A program made the position numbers and the translations under genes. A stretch of DNA of 64,000 bases, taken from NCBI GenBank assembly GCA_965656525.1, contig CBFHKY010000017.1, positions 1 to 64,000 on the forward strand. Reading direction: 5' to 3'. This document shows positions 26,864 to 34,501 of the stretch, in pieces. Each line of letters starts with the position of its first letter. Position 1 is the first letter of the stretch. A model generated the notes under the pieces. It had not been told where the DNA came from. It saw only the letters and a program-made list of their open reading frames with translations, and did not search any database. This stretch comes from Pseudomaricurvus sp965656525. GTDB taxonomy: Bacteria; Pseudomonadota; Gammaproteobacteria; Pseudomonadales; Cellvibrionaceae.

Positions 26864-28411
26864 TTACACACCGTCGTGCTGAGGATGTGCTTTGGCTCCC
26901 GATTCTAACAGATTCAGCGCATCCAAATAGGCTTTTGCAGAAGCCGCAATAATATCGGTATCCGCACCAACACCATTTACAATCACCCCATTGCGAGACA
27001 AGCGAACCGTGACATCGCCTTGAGCTTCCGTGCCTGCAGTAATGGCATTCACAGAGTAAAGTGCCAACTCCGCCTTGCTGTTAACCACTTTCTCTATCGC
27101 TTTAAAAGCAGCGTCCACAGGGCCGCCACCTTTCGCTTCGGAGACCACGGCCTCACCGCGACACTGAAAGCTCAAGCGTGCTACCGGTTTTTGGCCTGTC
27201 TTGCAGGTCACTTCCATCTCACTAAAGCGGTAGATCTCAGGACGTTGTGCATTTTCCACACCGGACACCAAAGCCTGCAAATCTTCATCAAAGACTTCGT
27301 GTTTCTTATCTGCCAACTCTTTAAAGCGAGCAAAGGTTTCGGCCAACGCCTCAGGCGTTTTGAAGGTAATACCAAGCTCTTCCATACGAGCGCGAACCGC
27401 TGCGCGACCAGAGTGTTTACCCAACACCAATTTGTTGGCATTCCAGCCTACATCTTCGGCCTTCATGATTTCGTAGGTTTCGCGGTTTTTCAATATACCG
27501 TCTTGATGAATACCCGATTCATGAGCAAATGCATTTGCCCCCACAATGGCCTTATTGGGCTGAACAGGAAATCCGGTTACCGTTGACACCAAGCGTGATG
27601 TTGGAACAATGTGAGAAGAGTCGACACCGGTTGTGACAGGGTAAAAATCTTTACGGGTTTTCACCGCCATAACAATTTCCTCTAACGAGGCGTTACCAGC
27701 ACGTTCACCCAAACCGTTAATTGTACATTCAACTTGACGGACACCGTTCATGACTGCCGACAAGGAGTTTGCCACGGCCAACCCCAAATCGTTATGGCAG
27801 TGCGTAGAAAAAATAGCTTTGTCAGAGTTCGGGACATTTTCAATCACGTGTTTAAACATAGCCCCGTACTCTTCTGGCGCACCATACCCGACTGTATCCG
27901 GAATATTGATGGTGCCAGCGCCGGCGTTGATCACTGCCTCAATGATGCGATACATAAACTCTGGCTCGGTGCGACTGCCATCTTCCAATGAAAATTCCAC
28001 GTCTGGACACAGATTGCGGGCCAATTTTACCGCTTCGACGGCCTGCTCCAACACTTGCTCAGGCGACATTTGCAACTTGTATTTCATATGAATGGGGGAC
28101 GTCGCAATAAACGTGTGTATACGACCTGAGTTAGCAGGGCGTAACGCCTCAGCAGCGCGTTCGATATCTGGACGTACCGCTCGGGCCAAGCTGCAGATCG
28201 TGGAACCTTTCACCGCACCAGCAACAGCTTTAACAGCCTCGAAGTCGCCGGGGCTCGCAATAGCAAAGCCCGCTTCAATGACGTCCACACGCATTTTTTC
28301 CAGCATTTTTGCAATACGAACCTTCTCATCCAAAGTCATGGATGCGCCCGGGCTTTGTTCACCGTCACGCAAAGTCGTATCAAAAATAATCAATTGGTTT
28401 TCTTTCATCAT
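26864..28411 (-). CDS. leuA: 2-Isopropylmalate synthase LeuA
   Basis: LeuA condenses acetyl-CoA with 2-oxoisovalerate, the first committed step of leucine synthesis. The TIM-barrel domain shows IFDTTLRDGEQSPGASM, the metal-site HCHNDLGLAVANSL and NGLGERAGNASLEEI, and HESGIHQDGILKN. The C-terminal allosteric LeuA domain (residues about 385-510) follows, for leucine feedback. The length of 515 aa is normal for the long form. Two adjacent ATGs occur; the second (28408) has better spacing from GAGG. A leader peptide with clustered Leu codons and a terminator lie upstream. Confidence 0.95.
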   Translation of the reverse strand: MMKENQLIIFDTTLRDGEQSPGASMTLDEKVRIAKMLEKMRVDVIEAGFAIASPGDFEAVKAVAGAVKGSTICSLARAVRPDIERAAEALRPANSGRIHTFIATSPIHMKYKLQMSPEQVLEQAVEAVKLARNLCPDVEFSLEDGSRTEPEFMYRIIEAVINAGAGTINIPDTVGYGAPEEYGAMFKHVIENVPNSDKAIFSTHCHNDLGLAVANSLSAVMNGVRQVECTINGLGERAGNASLEEIVMAVKTRKDFYPVTTGVDSSHIVPTSRLVSTVTGFPVQPNKAIVGANAFAHESGIHQDGILKNRETYEIMKAEDVGWNANKLVLGKHSGRAAVRARMEELGITFKTPEALAETFARFKELADKKHEVFDEDLQALVSGVENAQRPEIYRFSEMEVTCKTGQKPVARLSFQCRGEAVVSEAKGGGPVDAAFKAIEKVVNSKAELALYSVNAITAGTEAQGDVTVRLSRNGVIVNGVGADTDIIAASAKAYLDALNLLESGAKAHPQHDGV

Positions 28412-28500
28412 AGCCTCTCAGGCAGCCCCTTCATTCAAGGAGCTTCTCTATACGTTATATACATTAGGGGTTAGAAACGGCTGGCCAAACGCCAGTATAG

Positions 28501-28524
28501 AAAAACGATACTGCCTAAGGCAGT
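28501..28524 (-). terminator. Probable attenuator terminator upstream of leuA
   Basis: On the minus strand ACTGCC-TTA-GGCAGT is followed by ATCGTTTTTC. It lies about 90 bases before the leuA start and overlaps the end of a leucine-rich small open frame. A second hairpin, CTGGC-GTTTG-GCCAG, comes directly after it. Confidence 0.65.
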
Positions 28525-28613
28525 CGTAATAATTGCGCTAGGCACCACGACAGACAAAAGCTGGAGCTGCAACGGCCAACAGAGAACTGTGAGGAAATTG
28601 TGTGGAAGTTCAT
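28515..28613 (-). CDS. Putative leucine leader peptide of leuA
   Basis: A 32-codon open frame starts at ATG 28613 and ends at a TAG that lies in the loop of the terminator hairpin. Its last 12 codons encode LSWCLAQLLRLP, with five leucines including CTA and two consecutive TTA. Such clustering just before a terminator is the mark of transcription attenuation. Stalling at TTA-TTA would put a ribosome over the 5' arm of the hairpin. The ribosome-binding site is weak (GGA 7 bases upstream), so translation is not assured. Confidence 0.5.
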   Translation of the reverse strand: MNFHTISSQFSVGRCSSSFCLSWCLAQLLRLP

Positions 28614-29087
28614 AAGGTAATCCGTGCATTCATTTATGCAAAGCCGCGATCAATAACTGTCAGTCAGCCTAGCCAACCACCATTTGTGATTCACGATGAC
28701 TTTAACTAAAGACCACTATAACTCGCCCAAAACCACCAATCAATATTCATCCTAAATTAATCAATTAATTAGGATTAAATAACAAAATAAGACACCGTAA
28801 ACCCAAAAAACAAAACAAACATCCTATTTTTATAGCGTTCTGTGTAATTACTCGCGCAAATCGTTTTATTGATGTGTCGCTTTAGCGTGCAAAACACTCA
28901 GACCAGCCTTCATTTACTTACAAATACGAGCCCGCGGCCTTACCAGCACAGCAAATCAAGAGAGCAACGCTCAATCGGGTCGCTGAAATAAAAGAAACAC
29001 CCCAGCAAGGTAGAAACAAAGAAAGGAGCTGCAAAAAGCTAGTCTAATGCCTAAAAATCACTAGCCCTAAACAACCGTAGCTTATGG
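28614..29087. other. AT-rich intergenic region before the leuA leader
   Basis: About 470 bases with no supported gene. It includes an AT-rich imperfect palindrome around 28750-28772. The leuA promoter must lie here or in the leader, but no clear consensus pair was found. Confidence 0.45.
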
Positions 29088-30050
29088 TTAAACAACTTTG
29101 ATGTGCCAAGGCTCAAAACGAACACCTAGGCGATTGTCCTCGGTGTAGCGAATTTTAACGTAACCAAGATCTTGCATACGCTTATATTCATCTGTCGCAG
29201 CAAATTCATCAGAGAAGTTTTGTGTACCCCAACCCACTCGACCAACATCAAAGTCACCGATGCCATGGTAAGAGTGCCCGGGGGGGGCTAGTGAGCGAGA
29301 GGCTTTTGATAGGTTATAAGACACACTACTGGCTTTCGCCAAAAACAAATAGAGCTGCTTAACATTGCTACGGATCCCAGATGTGAGTACCACGTTAGAA
29401 CCAATGTCTTGTTTGAGCTTCTGGTAATAAGCCTCAGAGTGTCCTTTAAACAGGTAGTGCCCAGAATGAGGGATCTTGATGATATCTTTATTATTGATGG
29501 CACTTGTCAGCTGATCGGTGACTCGAGAACCAAAGAAACCGTATTCGCTCGCCTGTGCAAAGAAGATTTTTTCTATGAAGTCGAGCTCTGCTCGCGAAAA
29601 TGCACCCACATCCTCATAAGCATTGGCGTATTTCAATAACTCATCAAAACCCAGCACATTGAAATTACCGTGCCCGACCAAGCGCTGGGCTCGATGCAAG
29701 CGGGAAAAAACCGACTCTAAGGTCAGGTGCTCAGCTTCAGGTAAAAACACATCGTCGGAGAAGTCGTGCGCAAAATAACGCACTTTGTCTTGCGGGTCGC
29801 CAGAAGGAACCACCACACCATCGGTGCTCGTATCATCAACACCTAAGTCTTCCAGCATCGCAGGTGATTCACTGTCCTGCCAAGCGCTTAACTGCAGCTC
29901 ACTAGGCTTTAAAAAAGGCGCTTCAGTGGCGTGATCAGCCAAATCGACTTCCGGCTTACGACTGGATATCAAACCACTATGCTTATAGGACGCTACTGCA
30001 CTCAACCCCAGTAGCGCACCTGCCAAGAAATTTCGTCTTTTTATTCTCAC
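29088..30050 (-). CDS. Tat-exported M15 family D-Ala-D-Ala carboxypeptidase-like protein
   Basis: A 320-residue zinc peptidase of the VanY/M15 family. The N terminus RIKRRNFLAGALLGLSAVA carries a twin-arginine motif. After a variable region of about 170 residues comes the catalytic part: LTSGIRSNVKQLYLF, the zinc motif SYHGIGDFDVG (His-x6-Asp pattern) and FEPWHIKVV near the C terminus with the general base Glu and the last zinc His. It should trim peptidoglycan peptides in the periplasm. The start is GTG at 30050 with GAGAG upstream. It appears to stand alone. Confidence 0.82.
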   Translation of the reverse strand: MRIKRRNFLAGALLGLSAVASYKHSGLISSRKPEVDLADHATEAPFLKPSELQLSAWQDSESPAMLEDLGVDDTSTDGVVVPSGDPQDKVRYFAHDFSDDVFLPEAEHLTLESVFSRLHRAQRLVGHGNFNVLGFDELLKYANAYEDVGAFSRAELDFIEKIFFAQASEYGFFGSRVTDQLTSAINNKDIIKIPHSGHYLFKGHSEAYYQKLKQDIGSNVVLTSGIRSNVKQLYLFLAKASSVSYNLSKASRSLAPPGHSYHGIGDFDVGRVGWGTQNFSDEFAATDEYKRMQDLGYVKIRYTEDNRLGVRFEPWHIKVV

Positions 30051-30204
30051 CGATCAAGCTCTCAAACTGACTAGAAGACACTGCGCAAAGACCTTACTGG
30101 CTGAATTGTAACCTTAGCGGTTAAAAAACAACAATCAGTAACCATCTTAAGTGTAGCAAGAACTCAGCAATGTGCCGCCATCAGCTTTAATCGCGACTTA
30201 AAAA

Positions 30205-31770
30205 TTACCCTAATTCGTCAGAAACTACAGAATACTTGGGGTCTTCCAGTACGTTCACTTCACACAGATCGCCAGCTTTTTTCAACAGTTTCCGACACTC
30301 TGGGCTCAAGTGACGCAAATGCAGCGTTTTACCCAAGGCTTTGTATTTTTCAGCCAAGTTGTCTACCGCTTCAATACCTGAATGATCACTGATGCGCGAA
30401 CGCTTAAATTCAAGCACGACATGCTCTGGATCGTCCTCTGGATTAAACAGATCTTTGAAATTGCTGACCGAACCAAAAAAGACCGGCCCTCTCAGGTCGT
30501 AAATCTTATAGCCGTTTTCATCCACATAAGTGTCCACAAGAATCTGCTGAGCGTGCTTCCAAGCGAATACCAGCGCCGACACAATAACCCCAACCAAAAC
30601 GGCAATCGCTAAGTCGAAAACCACCGTAATGGCAGAAACCAAAATAATGATAAAGGCATCAGACAGCGGCACTTTGCGCATTTGACGGAAAGAGGACCAT
30701 TCAAAGGTACCCAAAACCACCATAAACATAATGCCGACCAATGCCCCTAAAGGAATAATTTCAATTAAGTTCGCGCCGAATAAAATGAACCCCAGCAAAA
30801 CCAAAGCCGCTGTAATTCCAGACAAGCGGCCGCGGCCACCGGAATTAATATTGATCATTGATTGACCAATCATGGCACACCCCCCCATACCCCCAAAAAA
30901 ACCATTGGTGGTATTAGCGATACCCTGGCCAATACACTCACGGTTACCTCGACCGCGGGTATTCGTAAGTTCATCAATCAACGTGAGTGTTAACAAAGAC
31001 TCAATTAGACCAATAGAAGCGATGACCAAAGCAAAAGGAAAGATGATACTGAGTGTTTCCCAGTTAAAAGGGACCGCTGGAATAGCAAAGGAAGGCAGCT
31101 CGCCTTTCAAGGTGGCGCTCGCCGCTTGATCCATAGGCAGCATGTCACGCACATAGTCAATCACCGTGCGAGCTTCAAGGTCCAAACCCAAAACAGCCAA
31201 CGTCACCACGACAATAGCCACCAAGCCAGAAGGCACCGCAGTGGTCAGTTTGGGCAAGAAATGCATGATCAACATGGTTACAAAAATCAAAATCCCCATG
31301 GTATAAAGCATGCTGCCTTGCATCCAATCGAAAACGCCTTCACTGACCTCGACTTTAAATTGCCCTAGTTGAGCCAAGAAAATCACAATCGCCAAACCGT
31401 TTACAAAACCCAGCATGACCGGATGAGGCACCATACGTATGAACTTACCCAGCTTAAAGATGCCCGCCAAAATTTGTAGCACACCCGCCAACACGACCGT
31501 CGCAAACAAATATTGAACACCGTGCAAGGCTACCAATGAGACCATCACTACCGCTGTCGCGCCTGTTGCACCTGAGATCATGCCCGGGCGGCCACCGAAA
31601 ATCGATGTCAGCAAGCCCATCATAAATGCGGCATACAGGCCAACCATAGGCTCCACCCCTGCCACAAAAGCAAAGGCCACAGCTTCTGGCACCAGCGCCA
31701 GCGCAACGGTGATGCCTGAAAGTACGTCATTTTTAACGTTGTATTGATTCGAAGTAATCAGCTTAAACAT
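30205..31770 (-). CDS. SulP family anion transporter with STAS domain
   Basis: A 521-residue secondary transporter of the SLC26/SulP family, with about 10-14 membrane segments. Family hallmarks are GITVALALVPEAVAFAFVAGVEPMVGLYAAF near residue 18, FGGRPGMISGATGA, and GQGIANTTNGFFGGMGGCAMIGQSMININSGGRGRLSG. A cytoplasmic STAS domain (VSNFKDLFN to ILEDP) ends the protein. Members carry sulfate, bicarbonate or organic anions; the sodium/bicarbonate BicA-like branch is possible, but substrate is not decided by sequence. The ATG at 31770 is chosen over an upstream in-frame start because homology begins at MFKLITSNQYNV. Confidence 0.88.
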   Translation of the reverse strand: MFKLITSNQYNVKNDVLSGITVALALVPEAVAFAFVAGVEPMVGLYAAFMMGLLTSIFGGRPGMISGATGATAVVMVSLVALHGVQYLFATVVLAGVLQILAGIFKLGKFIRMVPHPVMLGFVNGLAIVIFLAQLGQFKVEVSEGVFDWMQGSMLYTMGILIFVTMLIMHFLPKLTTAVPSGLVAIVVVTLAVLGLDLEARTVIDYVRDMLPMDQAASATLKGELPSFAIPAVPFNWETLSIIFPFALVIASIGLIESLLTLTLIDELTNTRGRGNRECIGQGIANTTNGFFGGMGGCAMIGQSMININSGGRGRLSGITAALVLLGFILFGANLIEIIPLGALVGIMFMVVLGTFEWSSFRQMRKVPLSDAFIIILVSAITVVFDLAIAVLVGVIVSALVFAWKHAQQILVDTYVDENGYKIYDLRGPVFFGSVSNFKDLFNPEDDPEHVVLEFKRSRISDHSGIEAVDNLAEKYKALGKTLHLRHLSPECRKLLKKAGDLCEVNVLEDPKYSVVSDELG

Positions 31771-31918
31771 GAAACATCTCGTTTTGTGCGGCGTGTGCAA
31801 AACGCGCGATACTAGCAGAAGGGGTAGCGAGCTCCAAGAGCGCTGTACAAAAAACAGTCCAAAAGTCATGCCAAATCAGCATGGTAGGGTTTTGAAAGAA
31901 CGCGAAGCACCCTCGGTT

Positions 31919-32548
31919 TTAGCTTACTGAAGAGCCTTCCAGCCAGTTGAGCAGATCTTGCCACTGGGCCATATCCGTTTTCACGCGGCTGGGGGGTAAA
32001 TCGAATATACTGACGCCACTGTCCATAGCGCGAATATAATTCTGAGTATCGCGGATGCTGGTAATTAGCGGCATGTTGACCTGTTCAAGAAACGCCACCA
32101 AGGTTTTGTAATAGTTTGTATTTGCACGAACTCTATTGGCCACCAAAGCTACCTGAACATCGTTTTCAAGCAACCACGATTGACGGTTCAGCCCCATAAG
32201 AAAACGAACACCCGCTTTAATATCTGTTGGTGAAGGCAAGACAGGTATAATGAGGCGCATACCCTGTGCAGAGCACGCCTCTAGTTCTGACATACTACAA
32301 GCCGCAGGCATGTCATGAACAACTACATCTAAGTGGGCGGGTATTTTATCTCCTCGAAAAGCAGCTATAGGTGTGATTTCCGCACAAGCCTTAGGCCGCG
32401 CTTTAAGCCAGTCCAGTGCAGATTGTTGAATGTCGTGGTCTGCCAACCCCACCGAATAGCCTTTATCAGACCAATAGCTCGCCAACTGTGAGGCCAGTGT
32501 CGTTTTGCCACACCCTCCCTTCGGATTGGCAATTACTATTTGTAGCAT
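31919..32548 (-). CDS. ParA-family ATPase
   Basis: A 209-residue deviant-Walker ATPase. IANPKGGCGKTTLASQLA (residues 5-22) includes the signature Lys, followed by LADHDIQQSALDWL and VVHDMPAACSM in place of the usual D-x-P switch. The C-terminal region is short. It has no ParB neighbour, so it is not a plasmid partition pair. Orphan ParA-like ATPases position flagella, chemoreceptor arrays or carboxysomes, and the role here is unknown. The ATG at 32548 begins MLQIVIANPKGG; an in-frame extension to 32605 is unlikely. Confidence 0.82.
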   Translation of the reverse strand: MLQIVIANPKGGCGKTTLASQLASYWSDKGYSVGLADHDIQQSALDWLKARPKACAEITPIAAFRGDKIPAHLDVVVHDMPAACSMSELEACSAQGMRLIIPVLPSPTDIKAGVRFLMGLNRQSWLLENDVQVALVANRVRANTNYYKTLVAFLEQVNMPLITSIRDTQNYIRAMDSGVSIFDLPPSRVKTDMAQWQDLLNWLEGSSVS

Positions 32549-32793
32549 ATGAGAAGGTGCTCCAAGCAAGCTATGTGGCCAAATATACGCAGGTGCCTTA
32601 GGCAATAGGGTAATTCCCTTACAACATAAATACTTAACCTCTGTGGTGCCAGAGACTAGGGTATTCAGTAATCGTTACCTCAAGCTTCTCTATCGGCGGT
32701 ATGGGGAAAAGCTGAAAGCCCGCCCCCACACTCTCACTCAAAACCATCGCTGTATCGGGTATTCGTTGCCGTGAATGTGCATCCGGCACTTTA

Positions 32794-33318
32794 TTAATAA
32801 GCAAGAATGCCTTCAACAACAGACGAAGGGCAGTGACGCAAGCAGGCGCGCAGCTGCTCATTGGTTTTAAACAAGCGACGACAGCTTTCTCTGGCAATGT
32901 TTAGCACCAGCATGGCGAACAACTCTTGATCCTCCAGCATCAGATCATTGAGCGCACCGCCGGACAACACCAAAAGCTCAAGCTTCTGTTCAGCAATAGC
33001 AGTAACCGAATGCGGCTGTATGCCGATTAAAGAGGTTTCACCAAAACAATTGCCAGGGCCAAGCATCGCTTTTAATAGCGCATCTTGTTTCGCATCAAAT
33101 ACCAAGCGTACGGCACCGGACTGCACAATATAGATGTAGGATGCCGAATCTCCCTCTTCGAACACCACTTCATTGGGCTCGTAATGTATCTGCTTTAATT
33201 GCTTAAAAACTTTATAAAGCTGTGATTCGGTCAAACCACCAAACACAGCGATTTTATCAAGGATAGGCAAGACTTTTTCAACGGCTAGCAGAGGTTCCTG
33301 TGGCTTACGCTCAGTCAT
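32794..33318 (-). CDS. Cyclic-nucleotide-binding domain protein without HTH
   Basis: A 174-residue protein of one Crp-type cNMP-binding beta-roll: ILDKIAVFGGLTESQLYKVF, VFEEGDSASYIYIVQSGAVRLV, and the phosphate-binding cassette region GPGNCFGETSLIGIQPHSVTAIA. The PBC has GETSL but no following Arg-Thr/Ser pair that normally binds cAMP (it reads QPHSVTA). The dimer helix follows, and the chain ends in LRHCPSSVVEGILAY with no helix-turn-helix. It sits where Pseudomonas-type cco loci carry anr (fnr), but cannot bind DNA by itself. Ligand and partner are unknown. Confidence 0.78.
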   Translation of the reverse strand: MTERKPQEPLLAVEKVLPILDKIAVFGGLTESQLYKVFKQLKQIHYEPNEVVFEEGDSASYIYIVQSGAVRLVFDAKQDALLKAMLGPGNCFGETSLIGIQPHSVTAIAEQKLELLVLSGGALNDLMLEDQELFAMLVLNIARESCRRLFKTNEQLRACLRHCPSSVVEGILAY

Positions 33319-33386
33319 AACTTCATATTCCGGCCAGACGAGCTATGAAAACTCGAATGACGCAATCATTGAGTAATTGTCGTTCG

Positions 33387-34157
33387 TTAGTGGTGATGAT
33401 GATGCATTGAATCGGTTTCATCTTGTAACATGTGGCCTTCATTCATGGCAGCATGCTCACTGTGATTAGCGTGCTTCAGCGCTAACCCTACAGTCCACCC
33501 GCCAAACAACATTAACAAAATACCCATCCAAATGCGCAGCTCACGCGCTTGTAAAATAGTTTTTAATCGTTCAGCAAAAAAGCCACTGCCCAACACCGCA
33601 GGTAGTGTACCGACCCCAAATGCCACCATAACACCCGCAGCACGAACACCATCGGCTTGAGAAAGCGCATAAGCCAAGGCTGAATAGACCAACCCGCAGG
33701 GGAGCCATCCCCATATCGCACCCAATAAAATTGCACTGCGCGCATTACGGGCGGGCAAAAATCGATTGCCCAACGGCTGAATATAACGCCAAAGATAGTT
33801 ACCCACTCGTTCAAGGTAGGTCAGACCTCGCCACCAATCCGCGATGTACAAACCCATGGCAATCAGCAGCAAGCCTGCAATAATTCGCATTACACTCACA
33901 CCACCACTCAGCGCCACCTGCTGGCCCAGAAGCCCAAAAGCTGCACCGATAGCACCGTAACTGGCGATTCGCCCAACGTTATAGGCAAGTAATATGCGCA
34001 TACGGCTATACAATGAAACGTTGGGCACAGAAAACCCTAATGCCGCCACAATACCACCGCACATACCAACGCAGTGTGCGCCGCCTAACAGCCCCATAGT
34101 GAATGCAGAAATATAAGGCAACCACATAATCGAGGGTGTCCACCAGCCTTCAAACAT
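33387..34157 (-). CDS. Sulfite exporter TauE/SafE-like membrane protein with His-rich tail
   Basis: A 256-residue inner-membrane protein with six or so helices. The family signature is MGLLGGAHCVGMCGGIVAALGFSVP, with a Cys pair in a CxxxC-like context, and LLGAIWGWLPCGLVYSALAYALSQA. This group (COG2836) is usually next to ccoS, as here (27 bases), and is thought to help copper or haem supply for cbb3 oxidase. The C terminus is rich in His and Met and ends in HHHHH, suiting metal binding. True substrate is unproven; the name SafE reflects family annotation. Confidence 0.82.
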   Translation of the reverse strand: MFEGWWTPSIMWLPYISAFTMGLLGGAHCVGMCGGIVAALGFSVPNVSLYSRMRILLAYNVGRIASYGAIGAAFGLLGQQVALSGGVSVMRIIAGLLLIAMGLYIADWWRGLTYLERVGNYLWRYIQPLGNRFLPARNARSAILLGAIWGWLPCGLVYSALAYALSQADGVRAAGVMVAFGVGTLPAVLGSGFFAERLKTILQARELRIWMGILLMLFGGWTVGLALKHANHSEHAAMNEGHMLQDETDSMHHHHH

Positions 34158-34184
34158 ACGTCTTACTCTTGTGATAACCGAGCT

Positions 34185-34445
34185 TTATTGCCCGGTGTGT
34201 TTTTGAGATTCTTGTGCTTCATTGACGTCAGACGTACAGCCCCCGCCCTTCATCTCAGACTTTGAATGGGGTTCGATTGAATCGGATTTTGTTGCTGAGG
34301 TTTTTTCATCAAAAAGGATACGATGCCCTTCTGTGTTCAAGTCTTCGTATTGACCACTATTTACTGCCCAAAAAAGCAATCGAATGGCCAACACAAGAAA
34401 TATCAACGCCAACGGCACTAGCAAATACAAGCTTTCCAAAACCAT
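34185..34445 (-). CDS. ccoS: Cytochrome cbb3 maturation protein CcoS
   Basis: A small (86 aa) one-helix protein needed for cofactor insertion into cbb3 oxidase. The hallmark is LESLYLLVPLALIFLVLAIRLLFWAVNSGQYEDLNTEGHRILFDEK; the rest is a hydrophilic tail. The ATG at 34445 is only two bases from GGGAG, so the TTG at 34439 could be the real start (protein shorter by two). The upstream in-frame extension to 34682 overlaps ccoI and is not used. Confidence 0.9.
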   Translation of the reverse strand: MVLESLYLLVPLALIFLVLAIRLLFWAVNSGQYEDLNTEGHRILFDEKTSATKSDSIEPHSKSEMKGGGCTSDVNEAQESQKHTGQ

Positions 34446-34501
34446 TGCTCCCGAATGAATAAAATCATCATCTGCCCAGCGTCTCACCCAGACCGCTATT
34501 G

